Assembly: GCA_000440235.1 (NCBI GenBank)
Contig: ALKQ01000022.1
Span: 60,665-124,664, forward strand
Direction: 5' to 3'
DNA: 64,000 nt
DNA from: Streptococcus suis 10581
GTDB taxonomy: Bacteria > Bacillota > Bacilli > Lactobacillales > Streptococcaceae
Shown here: positions 27,428 through 36,444 of the stretch, piece after piece
Position numbering within the stretch: the stretch's first letter is position 1
Layout: every line of letters begins with the position of its first letter
Translations under genes and position numbers: made by a program
The notes under the pieces: model-generated
Seen by the model: the letters and a program-made list of their open reading frames with translations, nothing else
Databases searched by the model: none
What the model was told of the DNA's origin: nothing

Positions 27428-28786
27428 TTATAGAGCGTTTAGAATAATCTGACCTTCTACGTAGAAGGTTGATGTCAAGGTTTCTTGACCAGCGTTAATA
27501 AAGATTTCCAAGCAGTTGGTGTCAACCAAGACCAGCAAGTCTGTCGCTTGAACCGTGACCGCTCGACGAACAGTTGACCATTCCTCCTCACCAACTTGCT
27601 GGATCTTAAGAGAACTACGGTCGATATAGACTTCTTGACTTTCCTTATCGTAACCAAATTGTAGGTAATCTTGGTCAGTTCCAAGTTTCAACTCCAGACT
27701 GTCTTCCAGTTTGAGGGAGAGTTTGCTTGGTCCTTGAATAACTTGACCGATTTCAATATCCTTGAAGGCTTCCAAGACGCTTGTTGGCAGAACTTGGTGC
27801 AATCCGTTTTCAGTCTTCTTGAGAATGCGTGGAAGGGTCATCTGACCGTACCACTTATGGCCGAGGTCATTGGTCACCAACTTGCGACCCCAGGTGTGCA
27901 TCCAGGCAATCATAACACGTTCGCCTTCTGGACCTTCGGTAGTCTGAGCTGCGTAAAAGTCATGTCCGTGGTCAATTTCTTTGAAGGATTCTGCCACAAA
28001 GACCTTTTTATCCCAGTCTACATGACCTGTCACAAAGATGTTGGAATTGATATTGATAAAGTCATTCCCGTCTTTTTGGTAACGCATTGGAGAGATAATC
28101 AGGTACTCTTGACCATCTACCACAAAGTAGTCAGGGCATTCCCAGACAAAGCCTTGGTTGGCCTCCCCTTTCAGGAAGATAGACTCAAATTTCCAATCCG
28201 TCAGGTTGGGAGAGCTGAGTAAGACGATACAGCCGACATTGTCCTTGTGCTTGGTTGCGACAACAGAGTAGTAGTGACCATCTTTCTCAAAAATCTTCGG
28301 ATCGCGGAAGTCATTGGCAATGACTTCTTCTGGCAGTCCCTCTGCTGTTGCGACTGGATTCTGCTCGATTTTTTCAAAGTGAATACCGTCAGTCGAGAAA
28401 GCCATGTTCTGAACTTGGCTAACTGTCCCGTCTTCATTGACGATGTGACCTGTGTACATGAGCCAAAGGACATCATCTTTGACAATGGCAGAGCCCGAGA
28501 AACAGCCGTCCTTATCGTAAGCTTTATCAGGAGCAAGGGCAACTGGAAGGTGTTCCCAGTTGACCAAGTCCTTACTTTTTGCATGACCCCAGTGCATCGG
28601 TCCCCAAACACTTTCGTAAGGGTTGAATTGGTAGAACAAATGGTATTCTCCACGGAAGTAGATAAATCCATTTGGGTCGTTAATCCAGCCTGTTTCTGGT
28701 GTTAAATGGGCGTGTGGTTTGAAAATCGGATTGACATTTCCTTTTTCTGTTTGAATAAATTGATTGGCTTTTTCAACTGTTTTCAC
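27428..28786 (-). CDS. susH: GH32 beta-fructofuranosidase (sucrose/fructo-oligosaccharide hydrolase)
   Basis: 452 aa, no signal peptide, so it acts on imported sugar in the cytoplasm. All three GH32 catalytic positions are visible: nucleophile Asp37 in WINDPNG, stabiliser Asp162 in FRDPK and acid/base Glu216 in ECPDYF. A C-terminal beta-sandwich follows. The start is GTG with AGGAGG 8 nt upstream. Last gene of the sus operon, 17 bp after the binding-protein gene. Because the partner is an ABC importer and not a PTS, the substrate should be unphosphorylated sucrose or short fructans. Confidence 0.92.
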   Translation of the reverse strand: MKTVEKANQFIQTEKGNVNPIFKPHAHLTPETGWINDPNGFIYFRGEYHLFYQFNPYESVWGPMHWGHAKSKDLVNWEHLPVALAPDKAYDKDGCFSGSAIVKDDVLWLMYTGHIVNEDGTVSQVQNMAFSTDGIHFEKIEQNPVATAEGLPEEVIANDFRDPKIFEKDGHYYSVVATKHKDNVGCIVLLSSPNLTDWKFESIFLKGEANQGFVWECPDYFVVDGQEYLIISPMRYQKDGNDFININSNIFVTGHVDWDKKVFVAESFKEIDHGHDFYAAQTTEGPEGERVMIAWMHTWGRKLVTNDLGHKWYGQMTLPRILKKTENGLHQVLPTSVLEAFKDIEIGQVIQGPSKLSLKLEDSLELKLGTDQDYLQFGYDKESQEVYIDRSSLKIQQVGEEEWSTVRRAVTVQATDLLVLVDTNCLEIFINAGQETLTSTFYVEGQIILNAL

Positions 28787-28803
28787 AGGCAGCCTCCTTT
28801 TGA

Positions 28804-30414
28804 TTACTGATTTTCTTTGTACTGATCGTAGTATTTTTGCTTGATAGCCAACCAGTCAGAAAGACCATAGCTTTCCAATTCTTTCAAGTAGCTATCCCAT
28901 TCTTCTTCGATACCACCGTTTACAATCCATTCTGCACGTTTACGGTAGATGAAATCGTTCATATCTGCTTCAACTTGGGCAATCTTGTCCAAATCTTCTT
29001 GTTCCATGAAGACACGAGGGTAGATGTCATCGTTGGTCACATAGTCAAGATAAGTAGCGTGCATCAAATCCAAACGCCATTTCGCATCGTCTGGCATAGT
29101 TGTCACTTTGCCGTAATATTCATCAAGAATAGCAAGCGGTCCACCAACTTCTGTCTTCTGACGCAATTCGCCTGGAGCTGTACCCTCTAATGGCAAGTGT
29201 TTTAAGCTATTGGTTGCTTTGTCAAGTTCAAAGATATTTTGTTGGGTTTCATCCCCATAGGTACCCCAGTTGTTTTGAACAGATTGGAGTGGAGCGTATT
29301 GGGCATCAATCCATTTAGCAGTTAATTCCAAGTTTTTATTTGCCGAGGTGATAACCATGCGGTCACGCTGGAAGCCCATACCGTTTGTACGTGTGATGTG
29401 TTTGGTTCCGTCAGGCCCTGCCAACACAGGCAAGATATCATAAGTATCGTTCATACCTGTAATGTTAGCTTTATCCCAAGTGAAGTAAACACCGTATAGA
29501 TTTTCGCTACCTTTGGCAATGTAAGTATTCCAATCTTGTTCAAACGCTTCCGGATCTAGAAGACCTTTTTCTTGAAGGGTACGCATGAACTCAACACCTT
29601 CTTTGTAGTCTTCATTGTCCGCTGTGAAGTCAACAGTTCCGTCATTGCTAACAACTAAGTGATCATCATTATCACCTACACCAAAGGCACCAAAAAGAAT
29701 TTTAAAGTCCTCGTTACCTCCACCATTAATGAAGCCCATTGGGATTTCATCCGCCTTGCCATTTCCGTTTGGATCTTGGGTCTTGAAGGCTTCAAGGACC
29801 TTAATCAAGTCATCCGTTGTTTTTGGCATTTCAAGACCGAGTTTGTTCAACCACTCTTTATTAATCCATGCGATGTCATTAACAGTATGGATTGATTCTT
29901 TACCCTCACCCAACTCTTCAATCCATGGGAATGAGTAAATATGTCCGTCTGGTGCTGTAATCATGGAACGGTACTCTGGATTTTCATCCAAAATTTTCTT
30001 GAGGTTTGGCATATGCTCATCAATCAAGTCTTCAACTGGTACGATAACCCCTTGTTTTGCCCAGTTCATCAATTCCACATCGGAAGCACCGTCATTATGG
30101 ATGGCGTCTGGCAAATCACCTGAAGCAATGTCCAAGTTCCGCTTTTCACCAAAGTCTGACTGGTAGTTTGTCCAATCGATATGCACACCTGTTTCTTCCT
30201 CAAGACGTTGGAAAATTAACTTATCATTAGGATCTGCTGGAGCTAAAGGCGAACTAGCAGTCATAAACTTAAGCGTAACTGATTTCTCCAGCGGGAATTG
30301 AACATTTTTCAATTCATAATCAGGGCTTGATGCAGTATTTTTTGAGCCACAAGCAGCCAACAAAACGGTACTTGCTAGAAGCGTAACAACTGTTTTTCCA
30401 AATTTGTGTTTCAT
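28804..30414 (-). CDS. susX: Sugar ABC transporter substrate-binding lipoprotein SusX-like
   Basis: 536 aa from the ATG at 30414, which has AGGAGG 9 nt upstream. Lipoprotein signal peptide with lipobox LLAAC; the mature protein is anchored outside the membrane. A long cluster B-type binding protein with DPNGNGKADEIP (a calcium-binding-like loop) as found in LplA-type and SusX/FusA proteins. Pneumococcal SusX binds short fructo-oligosaccharides, so the same is likely here. It is separated from susT2 by a BOX-like repeat, with the hydrolase following. Confidence 0.88.
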   Translation of the reverse strand: MKHKFGKTVVTLLASTVLLAACGSKNTASSPDYELKNVQFPLEKSVTLKFMTASSPLAPADPNDKLIFQRLEEETGVHIDWTNYQSDFGEKRNLDIASGDLPDAIHNDGASDVELMNWAKQGVIVPVEDLIDEHMPNLKKILDENPEYRSMITAPDGHIYSFPWIEELGEGKESIHTVNDIAWINKEWLNKLGLEMPKTTDDLIKVLEAFKTQDPNGNGKADEIPMGFINGGGNEDFKILFGAFGVGDNDDHLVVSNDGTVDFTADNEDYKEGVEFMRTLQEKGLLDPEAFEQDWNTYIAKGSENLYGVYFTWDKANITGMNDTYDILPVLAGPDGTKHITRTNGMGFQRDRMVITSANKNLELTAKWIDAQYAPLQSVQNNWGTYGDETQQNIFELDKATNSLKHLPLEGTAPGELRQKTEVGGPLAILDEYYGKVTTMPDDAKWRLDLMHATYLDYVTNDDIYPRVFMEQEDLDKIAQVEADMNDFIYRKRAEWIVNGGIEEEWDSYLKELESYGLSDWLAIKQKYYDQYKENQ

Positions 30415-30460
30415 CAGAAACAACCTCCTGTATTGTTTTCTAAAAAATAATTAATACTTA

Positions 30461-30617
30461 TTATACTCAATGAAAATCAAAAACAGACTAGGCGACGCAG
30501 ATGCAGATAGAACTCTGTTCCTTTTATATTTCAAGGAACAGGCTGAAAAAATCCACTGGATCTTTTCACTCATCAAATCAAGTCAACAACGTCTCTTTTG
30601 ATTTTCGAAGAGGATTA
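30461..30617. repeat. BOX-like repeat, long form, inside the sus operon
   Basis: About 157 bp between the susT2 stop and the susX start. Contains CAGACTAGGCGACGCAG (boxA-like core) and an additional ~55 nt middle segment with the inverted pair GTTCCTT/AAGGAAC. That segment is shared with the copy at 62521-62678 and absent from the copies at 21281 and 24406. Confidence 0.78.
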
Positions 30618-31502
30618 ACCTTTTAATGAACCAGCCATAATACCCTTGTCAAAGTATTTCTGGAAGAATGGATACATGACAATGAGTGGCAAGCTAGAGA
30701 TGACAATGGTCGCATACTTAATCATTTCTGCGATGCGTTTCATTTCATTCATGGCAGCCTGGGCACCAATCATGTCCTTAGCAGGCTCGCTTTGAATGAG
30801 GATTTTACGAAGTACTAGTTGGAGTGGCTCCAAGTCTGGATCCTTGATGTAAATCATGGCATCAAAGTAAGAATTCCATTGACCGACAAAGGCATAGAGG
30901 AAGAGCACAAACATAATTGGCTTAGCTAGTGGAATCATGATTTTCCAGAAAATCTGAAATTCATTGGCACCATCCATTACCGCTGCTTCTACTAATTCAT
31001 CTGGCAAGCCTTGGAAATAGGTCCGTGCCAAGATGATATTCCAAACATTGACTGCTCCAGGAATAATAATGGCCCAGACGGTGTTCAGCATACCCAAATC
31101 TTTGACCAATAGATAGGTCGGAACAAGTCCACCACCGAAGAACATGGTGAAAACGAGGAAGACATTAATCCATTTTTTCCCAACCAAATCTTTTTTAGAG
31201 AGCGGGTAGGCAGTCATGACTGAGATAGCCACGGTCACAAAGGCAAAGGAGAAGGAATAAAAGAGGGAGTTGAAAAATCCGCGTAGGATAGACTTGTCTG
31301 AAAAGACCCGTTGATAACCTTCTACTGTCCAGTCCTTTGGATCAAAGCTAATTCCCTTGCTGACCAAGGCCTGCGGGTCCATGAAGGACGCGACTAGGAT
31401 ATAGACCATAGGCACAACTGTTATGAGAACAAGAAATGCCAGCAAGATTTTATTGACAACGAGCATTCGCTTGTCAAATTTTGTGTACATTTGTGTATTC
31501 AT
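30615..31502 (-). CDS. susT2: Sugar ABC transporter permease SusT2-like (LplC type)
   Basis: 295 aa MalG/LplC-type permease with six membrane segments and the EAA loop around EAAVMDGANEFQIFWKIMIP (residues about 185-205), which docks the ATPase. No ATPase gene is in the locus; streptococci commonly use the shared MsmK ATPase. Starts 9 bp after susT1 with a GAGG ribosome site. Its stop codon is at the edge of the BOX-like repeat. Confidence 0.92.
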   Translation of the reverse strand: MNTQMYTKFDKRMLVVNKILLAFLVLITVVPMVYILVASFMDPQALVSKGISFDPKDWTVEGYQRVFSDKSILRGFFNSLFYSFSFAFVTVAISVMTAYPLSKKDLVGKKWINVFLVFTMFFGGGLVPTYLLVKDLGMLNTVWAIIIPGAVNVWNIILARTYFQGLPDELVEAAVMDGANEFQIFWKIMIPLAKPIMFVLFLYAFVGQWNSYFDAMIYIKDPDLEPLQLVLRKILIQSEPAKDMIGAQAAMNEMKRIAEMIKYATIVISSLPLIVMYPFFQKYFDKGIMAGSLKG

Positions 31503-31511
31503 ACGAACCTC

Positions 31512-32432
31512 CTATAAGCCTTGTCCATCATTGATGCGTTTGACAATCTTATTGACTGCAATCAGCAGGATAATATTGATAAGTGCGTTAAATAAACCAA
31601 CCGCTGTTGAATAAGAGTAGTCACCTGACACCAAACCGATTTTATAGACATAGGTTGAGATGATTTCAGAACTGGTCAGGTTGAGGGAAGTCTGCATCAG
31701 AAAGGCTTTTTCGTAACCAACGTTCATGATGCCCCCAGCTGCCAGGATAAATTGAATAACCATGACTGGTTTCAATGCAGGCAAGTCAATGTGCCAGATT
31801 CGTTGGAAGATATTGGCACCGTCTAGCTTCGCTGCTTCAATCAAGGCCGGATCGACATTGACCAAGGTAGCCGTGTAGAGTGTTGACGCCCAACCCATTC
31901 CCTGCCAGATACCACTGAGGATGTAGAGGGGTCTAAAGAAATCAGGGTCTGTCAGGAAGTTGGCTTCAATGCCAAACATACCTAGGATGGAATTGACTGG
32001 TCCTCCTACTGAGAAGAAGAGGAAAATCATACCGACGATGACCACGACTGAGATAAAGTTTGGAGCGTAGAGCACCAACTGAATCCGTTTTTTAGCCTTA
32101 TCGCTCAATAGTTGATTGAGCATGATGGCCAAAATTATCGGTGGGAGAAATCCTAGGAGTAGACCGTAGACACTCAATTTCAAGGTGTTGGCAAGTAAGG
32201 TGCCGAAATTTGGAGAAGAGAGAAACTTGGTAAACTCTTCAAACCCAATCCACTCACTACCAAGCACCCCCTTTAAAGGATTATAATCTTTAAAGGCAAT
32301 CAGCACTCCGTACATGGGAATGTAACGGAAGATGAAAGTCAAGACCAAGCCTGGTAGTAACATCAGTAACAAGAGTTTCTGTTGCTTGATTCTATCGAAT
32401 AGACTAGCTTGTTGCAGTTTTGATGTTTTCAT
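31512..32432 (-). CDS. susT1: Sugar ABC transporter permease SusT1-like (LplB type)
   Basis: 306 aa MalF/LplB-type permease; six membrane segments and an EAA loop EAAKLDGANIFQRIWHIDLP. First structural gene of the sus operon, with AAAAAGGAG before the ATG. The promoter at 32550-32578 drives it, with two SusR operators and a cre-like site upstream. Confidence 0.92.
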   Translation of the reverse strand: MKTSKLQQASLFDRIKQQKLLLLMLLPGLVLTFIFRYIPMYGVLIAFKDYNPLKGVLGSEWIGFEEFTKFLSSPNFGTLLANTLKLSVYGLLLGFLPPIILAIMLNQLLSDKAKKRIQLVLYAPNFISVVVIVGMIFLFFSVGGPVNSILGMFGIEANFLTDPDFFRPLYILSGIWQGMGWASTLYTATLVNVDPALIEAAKLDGANIFQRIWHIDLPALKPVMVIQFILAAGGIMNVGYEKAFLMQTSLNLTSSEIISTYVYKIGLVSGDYSYSTAVGLFNALINIILLIAVNKIVKRINDGQGL

Positions 32433-32443
32433 AAGAACTCCTT

Positions 32444-32459
32444 TTTGAAACGTTTCAAA
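32444..32459. promoter_or_regulatory. SusR operator O1
   Basis: Perfect palindrome TTTGAAACGTTTCAAA, 12 bp upstream of the susT1 ATG. Typical LacI/GalR-family operator with central CG. Confidence 0.8.
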
Positions 32460-32495
32460 TTTATTGATTTTAGAAAGAGGATGTGAACCTCTTTT

Positions 32496-32507
32496 TGAAA
32501 CGTTTCA
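32496..32507. promoter_or_regulatory. SusR operator O2
   Basis: Perfect palindrome TGAAACGTTTCA. Its centre is 50 bp from that of O1, close to five helical turns, so two dimers could bind the same face of DNA. Confidence 0.8.
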
Positions 32508-32549
32508 TTTTTCTTGTAAAAATAAAACCAACTGTTTATTGATGATTTT

Positions 32550-32578
32550 ATTTTACCATTGTAACCGTTTTCTGTCAA
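32550..32578 (-). promoter_or_regulatory. Promoter of susT1-T2-X-H with overlapping cre-like site
   Basis: Minus strand TTGACA, 17 bp, TAAAAT. The segment 32560-32573 matches the CcpA cre consensus TGWAANCGNTNWCA at 13 of 14 positions and overlaps the -35 and spacer, so CcpA should repress it. O2 and O1 lie downstream of the start point. Confidence 0.75.
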
Positions 32579-32587
32579 CCCCTATTT

Positions 32588-33574
32588 TCAATTTTTTGTA
32601 GTTTTTCCTTCAAGATAGGAAATCGGCAAGGTGATTTGTTGTGGTTGTCCTTTTTTATCAATGATATCAATCAAACAAGCCACTGCTTCTTGAGCCATTC
32701 TTTCTAACGGTTGACGAATGGTGGAAAGTTCTAGAGAGCGTTCACTTGCCAACTGAATACCATCATAGCCGATTACCTGCACGTCTTCTGGAACCCGTCG
32801 TCCCAGTTTTTCCAAAACAGCAAGTGTGTCTAGGGCCGTAAAATCATTGATGGTGAAAATAGCGTCAACCTGTGGATTGTTAATCAGAAACTCTTCGACT
32901 TGACCAACAAAGTCATCATATGGCTCTTCCAAGTCCAAGACATGACAAGGAAAACCTGCCTCTAAAATTCGCTTTTCAAAATACAATCTACGCTTCTTGG
33001 TTTCATTGATAGTTTTATTGTGCCCACCGATAAAGGCAAAATGACGACCACCTTTTGCAATCAAGGTATTCGCTGCCAGCTCCGCACCAGCTTGGTTGTC
33101 CGAGCTGACACAGGCAATGGCCTTGTTTTCATAGGTGCGGTCGATACTGACAAAGGGGATATTGGACGATAGGTAATCATCAATGGGACTGTAGGTAATG
33201 GCGATAATGCCGTCCACCTTATTTTGTTGCAGCATAGTCAGATAATCCAGTTCCCTTTTTGGACCAGAAATATTGCAAAGGAGCAACTTGTAATTTTTCT
33301 TACTCAGTTCCACTTCGACATGATAGGCAAATTCTCCAAAAAAAGGATGCCAAACTGTCGGAATAATCAAGGCGATGGTTTCGGTTTTGTTCTTCTTCAT
33401 CCCACGTGCATAAACATCTGGAATGTAATTCAATTCCTTAATGGCTGCATTGACTTTTTCAAGCGTACTTTCCTTAATACCTGGCTCATTGTTGATAACT
33501 CTTGAAACTGTCCCAACACTGACCCCTGCAACTCGAGCAACATCTTTCATAGTAATTGATTTTTGTTCTTCCAT
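32588..33574 (-). CDS. susR: LacI-family repressor SusR-like
   Basis: 328 aa. LacI-type DNA-binding domain (MKDVARVAGVSVGTVSRVINN, residues 9-29, then hinge helix) and a periplasmic-binding-like sugar domain (FVSIDRTYENKAIACVSSDNQAGAE; TINDFTALDTLAVLEKLGRRVPEDVQVIGYD). It sits upstream of and on the same strand as the transporter-hydrolase operon. The palindrome it should bind (TGAAACGTTTCA) occurs before its own gene and twice before susT1, so it probably regulates both. The ligand is likely sucrose or a fructan, by context. Confidence 0.9.
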   Translation of the reverse strand: MEEQKSITMKDVARVAGVSVGTVSRVINNEPGIKESTLEKVNAAIKELNYIPDVYARGMKKNKTETIALIIPTVWHPFFGEFAYHVEVELSKKNYKLLLCNISGPKRELDYLTMLQQNKVDGIIAITYSPIDDYLSSNIPFVSIDRTYENKAIACVSSDNQAGAELAANTLIAKGGRHFAFIGGHNKTINETKKRRLYFEKRILEAGFPCHVLDLEEPYDDFVGQVEEFLINNPQVDAIFTINDFTALDTLAVLEKLGRRVPEDVQVIGYDGIQLASERSLELSTIRQPLERMAQEAVACLIDIIDKKGQPQQITLPISYLEGKTTKN

Positions 33575-33592
33575 GGTTTACCCCCTTTCTTT

Positions 33593-33604
33593 TGAAACGT
33601 TTCA
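33593..33604. promoter_or_regulatory. SusR operator O3 (autoregulation)
   Basis: Perfect TGAAACGTTTCA, 18 bp before the susR ATG and downstream of its promoter. Confidence 0.78.
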
Positions 33605-33616
33605 ATAATTTACACT

Positions 33617-33645
33617 AGAATATCATTGATAGCGTTTTCTGTCAA
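33617..33645 (-). promoter_or_regulatory. Promoter of susR with overlapping cre-like site
   Basis: Minus strand TTGACA, 17 bp, TATTCT. The segment 33627-33640 read on the minus strand matches the CcpA cre consensus at 13 of 14 positions and fills most of the spacer, the same design as the susT1 promoter. Confidence 0.7.
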
Positions 33646-33673
33646 GAAAAATTGACTTGTTAGCAAATAAAAA

Positions 33674-33709
33674 CACCCAAAAAGCTAGAATTATTCTAAC
33701 ATTTGGGTG
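33674..33709. terminator. Terminator downstream of the 33732 gene
   Basis: CACCCAAA / TTTGGGTG stem. The 20 nt between them contains a second palindrome (TAGAATTATTCTA). T-rich on the minus-strand side. Confidence 0.65.
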
Positions 33710-33731
33710 CCGTTTAAAAATCTTTCCTATT

Positions 33732-34277
33732 TTATTTGTACATCTTCTTCATTGGGTGTTTTGCAAGTACTTCTGGGTGATTCTCGAGAGCTGCTCTGCC
33801 TTTTTCCGTCAGGGCATAACCTCGGACAGTAAAGTAGGGAGCTAGTTTTTCCTCCGTCAATTTGTCCTTGAGGGCAGTGTCGAGGTCTGCCGCCTTCATC
33901 TTGGACAGGCCTGTCACGCCTTCTGCCTTGAGGATATTCTTCTTGGCAGTGGAAGTGATGTGGTCTAGGGAATCAAAGGCCGATTCCACATAGGCATAAC
34001 CGTCCGCGATCAACTGCTCCATGTGAGCAGGACCATTGATACCATACATGTACTCAAAGTACTTGGAGTAGGGTGTCGTCGTTTCAAAAGAACCCAGGCT
34101 AATCCGCCATAGCAAAATAATATCTCCTGGCAAAATACCTTCTTCCAGACGAACCATATTGCGTTTGGGAACAGGCTTGGCTTCTAAGAGCCAGGTCGCT
34201 AGGTCACGCTCGGGGGAGATATAGGGTTTGACCTCGTGGTCTTTATACATTTCTTCAACACGATTCTGGAGTGACAT
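33732..34277 (-). CDS. Uncharacterised protein with SAP-like segment
   Basis: 181 aa, soluble and charged; I do not recognise a named family. N-terminal half contains TWLLEAKPVPKRNMVRLEEG and PGDIILLWRISLGSF. The middle (ILKAEGVTGLSKMKAADLDTAL) looks like a short SAP/helical DNA-binding-like motif, and the C-terminus (GYALTEKGRAALENHPEVLAKHP) recurs in streptococcal proteins of unknown role. It starts directly after the VOC gene stop (adjacent codons), so the two are coupled. Confidence 0.6.
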   Translation of the reverse strand: MSLQNRVEEMYKDHEVKPYISPERDLATWLLEAKPVPKRNMVRLEEGILPGDIILLWRISLGSFETTTPYSKYFEYMYGINGPAHMEQLIADGYAYVESAFDSLDHITSTAKKNILKAEGVTGLSKMKAADLDTALKDKLTEEKLAPYFTVRGYALTEKGRAALENHPEVLAKHPMKKMYK

Positions 34278-34655
34278 TTACTTTACCTCACGAATTGCGT
34301 AATAATTTCCATCATTGTCTGCAAAGCTAATTACCTTCATGAAACCAAGGTCCATGACTGGATTCGTTGTGACACCACGTTCAACAAGTTCTTCGTAAGT
34401 TTTGGCTACATCTACTGATGTCATTAAGATTGATGGTGTACCTAAGTTTAATTCTGGCTCCATTTCAGCAACCTCCGCCTTATCATGAAGTACAAATTGT
34501 ACCTCACTATCTGATTTAGGTGCAATAATGTAAGAAGTTTGGGGGCCTTGCACTTGTTTTTTTACACGTTCAAATCCCATTTTCTCTTTCCAAAATTGAG
34601 CTGAAGCCTCAATATCATTCACATATAACATAACTTGTCCGATTGATTGAATCAT
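34278..34655 (-). CDS. VOC family protein
   Basis: 125 aa from the ATG at 34655, chosen because the conserved N-terminus is IQSIGQVMLYVNDIEASAQFWKEKMGF and AGAGGT lies upstream; an earlier in-frame start adds an unrelated leader. Glyoxalase/dioxygenase fold with GTPSILMTSVDVAKTYEEL and SFADNDGNYYAI. Substrate unknown. Minus-strand TATAAT near 34698-34703 is the likely -10. Confidence 0.82.
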   Translation of the reverse strand: MIQSIGQVMLYVNDIEASAQFWKEKMGFERVKKQVQGPQTSYIIAPKSDSEVQFVLHDKAEVAEMEPELNLGTPSILMTSVDVAKTYEELVERGVTTNPVMDLGFMKVISFADNDGNYYAIREVK

Positions 34656-34728
34656 CTTAAATACCTCTTTTGCGTTGTACGAACATGTGTTCAAACCATT
34701 ATACACTAGATAGAGATATTCTCCAAAG

Positions 34729-34750
34729 AAAAACGACTCTTAGAGCCGTT
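34729..34750 (-). terminator. Terminator of the DUF2500 gene
   Basis: Minus strand AACGGCTC-TAA-GAGTCGTT then TTTTC. The stop codon of the gene lies in the hairpin. Confidence 0.6.
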
Positions 34751-35096
34751 CAAAACCTAGGAAACGAGTCCCCTGAAAATGCAGGGTGCCTACATCTCCC
34801 TCTGCTAAAAGGGCATATTCATCTGAACGAAGGCGGAATTCCTGCCGTTTTCCCTCCCATTCAAACGTTACATAATAATTGGTTCGTGCTACTTCGTTAC
34901 CAAAAACATGGGTTCGTTTAGAGACAAGCTTAGCCTTGCAAGATTCTTTGGGCGCCCGATTGTTGTGGTGCCATTCCATAAAATTTTTAATAATGTGGAA
35001 ACAAACCGTCGCTAATATGATCGCGGAAAAACTGTAGAAAAGGGCCGTATGCCATACTAGGCTTCCATCTGGGGCAAACAAGTTCTCAAACATCAT
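34740..35096 (-). CDS. DUF2500 family membrane-anchored protein
   Basis: 118 aa from the ATG at 35096 (AAAGGAG upstream; a second ATG follows directly). One N-terminal membrane segment (about 15-36) then a small beta domain: KAKLVSKRTHV, NYYVTFEWEGKRQEFRLRSDEYALLAEGDVGTLHFQGTRFLGF. That pattern is the DUF2500 family, function unknown. Single-gene unit with its own terminator. Confidence 0.75.
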   Translation of the reverse strand: MMFENLFAPDGSLVWHTALFYSFSAIILATVCFHIIKNFMEWHHNNRAPKESCKAKLVSKRTHVFGNEVARTNYYVTFEWEGKRQEFRLRSDEYALLAEGDVGTLHFQGTRFLGFERL

Positions 35097-35170
35097 TATT
35101 CTCCTTTTGCATATGTAAATATAGTATATCATATTATTGTTTTGGATACACTTTTTATACTAGATAAAAA

Positions 35171-35199
35171 TTGAAAAAATCCATATTTCATGGTAGAAT
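35171..35199 (+). promoter_or_regulatory. Promoter of slrA
   Basis: TTGAAA, 17 bp, TAGAAT with TGG before the -10, 37 bp upstream of the start. Confidence 0.68.
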
Positions 35200-35235
35200 G
35201 AGCATAATTTTGAACAAGACAAGAAAGGATTTTCA

Positions 35236-36039
35236 ATGAAAAAAATACTAGTTCTTGCTCTAGCTTCGAGCATCTTGCTAACTGCCTGCACAAACAACTC
35301 GACAGCTAACAGCTCATCTTCTACAGCGTCTAGCTCTAGTTCAAGCTCGACTACGACAGCTGATACAACTGCTTCTAGCCAATATGCCAAAGATTTGGCA
35401 TACGCCATTAACAATCCCAAAGCTACATTCCCCCAACTTTCCAATGAAATTGGTGAAAATGAGGCTGCTGTTAAAATAAAAACAACCGAAGGCGATATCA
35501 CTATAAAACTCTTCCCCGAGCAAGCACCACTAACTGTAGAAAACTTTCTGACTCATGCGAAGGAAGGATACTATAATGGAACAATCTTCCATCGTGTCAT
35601 TAAGGATTTCATGATTCAAGGTGGCGATCCTCTTGGAAATGGTACTGGTGGAGAGTCTATCTGGGCCGGAAAAGATACTACTATCGATGCTGGGAATGGT
35701 TTTAAAGACGAGATTTCAGCTTTCCTTTATAACATTCGTGGCTCACTTTCTATGGCAAACGCTGGCGCGGGAACAAATGGAAGTCAGTTTTTCATCAATC
35801 AAAATACAACAGACATGTCTAGCCAACTCTCTAGTTCTAGCTATCCTGGTAAAATCATTGACGCTTATAAAAACGGAGGCAATCCAAACTTAGATGGCAA
35901 GCATACCGTATTCGGTCAAGTCATTGAAGGGATGGACATCGTGGATAAAATCGCTTCAGTCGAAACAGACAATAGCGATAAACCTAAAACAGATGTAAAA
36001 ATTGAGTCTATTGAAATTCTGAAAGATTACGTAAAATAG
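35236..36039 (+). CDS. slrA: Cyclophilin-type peptidyl-prolyl isomerase lipoprotein
   Basis: 267 aa surface lipoprotein: signal peptide with lipobox LLTAC, a Ser/Thr-rich linker (about 22-50), then a cyclophilin domain. Active-site features include [15 protein letters not shown] and [19 protein letters not shown]. It matches pneumococcal SlrA in length and layout; SlrA helps fold exported proteins and contributes to colonisation. Strong promoter and GAAAGGA ribosome site. Monocistronic; downstream lies an IS30 remnant. Confidence 0.9.
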   Translation: MKKILVLALASSILLTACTNNSTANSSSSTASSSSSSSTTTADTTASSQYAKDLAYAINNPKATFPQLSNEIGENEAAVKIKTTEGDITIKLFPEQAPLTVENFLTHAKEGYYNGTIFHRVIKDFMIQGGDPLGNGTGGESIWAGKDTTIDAGNGFKDEISAFLYNIRGSLSMANAGAGTNGSQFFINQNTTDMSSQLSSSSYPGKIIDAYKNGGNPNLDGKHTVFGQVIEGMDIVDKIASVETDNSDKPKTDVKIESIEILKDYVK

Positions 36040-36060
36040 TATACTAGCTAGACATAGAAC

Positions 36061-36358
36061 GCCATCATCACACTAAAAAGCAATGGACGAAAGTCAAGTG
36101 ATATTGAAGCTTCCATCAATTAGTGGTTATCTCAAGTCCTCAATCCTCTCTCTAAGACGATAACCTTTGATTGTGGGAAAGAATTCTCTACCTGAATACC
36201 TATTTCGAATGTACCTTTGATATTTTCTTTGCAGACCAAGGCTTGTCCTGAGAAACGAGGTCTCAATGAACATTCAAATGTCCTATCAAGGCGAAACAGA
36301 GGATTTTCTAGTAATTATCAAACACATTACCAAGTCTTTCTCAGCCACTTAAAAAGTC
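36061..36358 (+). pseudogene. IS30-family transposase remnant
   Basis: No intact frame, but translated pieces align with the C-terminal third of IS30-type transposases: RKSSDIEASIN, a TAG stop at 36121 where Q is expected, WLSQVLNPLSKTITFDCGKEF, DIFFAD, then after a frameshift PEKRGLNEHSN and THYQVFLSHL. The DDE residues are represented by the Asp of TFDCGKEF and the Glu of NEHSN. It fills the 405 bp gap between slrA and the DUF2974 gene and marks the left edge of an AT-rich block. Confidence 0.7.
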
Positions 36359-36444
36359 TAACCTAATTTGATAATTCAGTTATTTATAATTAAAATGTTA
36401 TCATATCACTAATAGCTTTTTAGAATTTCACAAAGCGAGGGTAT

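Noticed and set aside
34678-34692. Inverted repeat GAACA-TG-TGTTC before the VOC gene as an operator
   Set aside because: Arms of only five bases; no adjacent regulator gene, so chance is a fair explanation.
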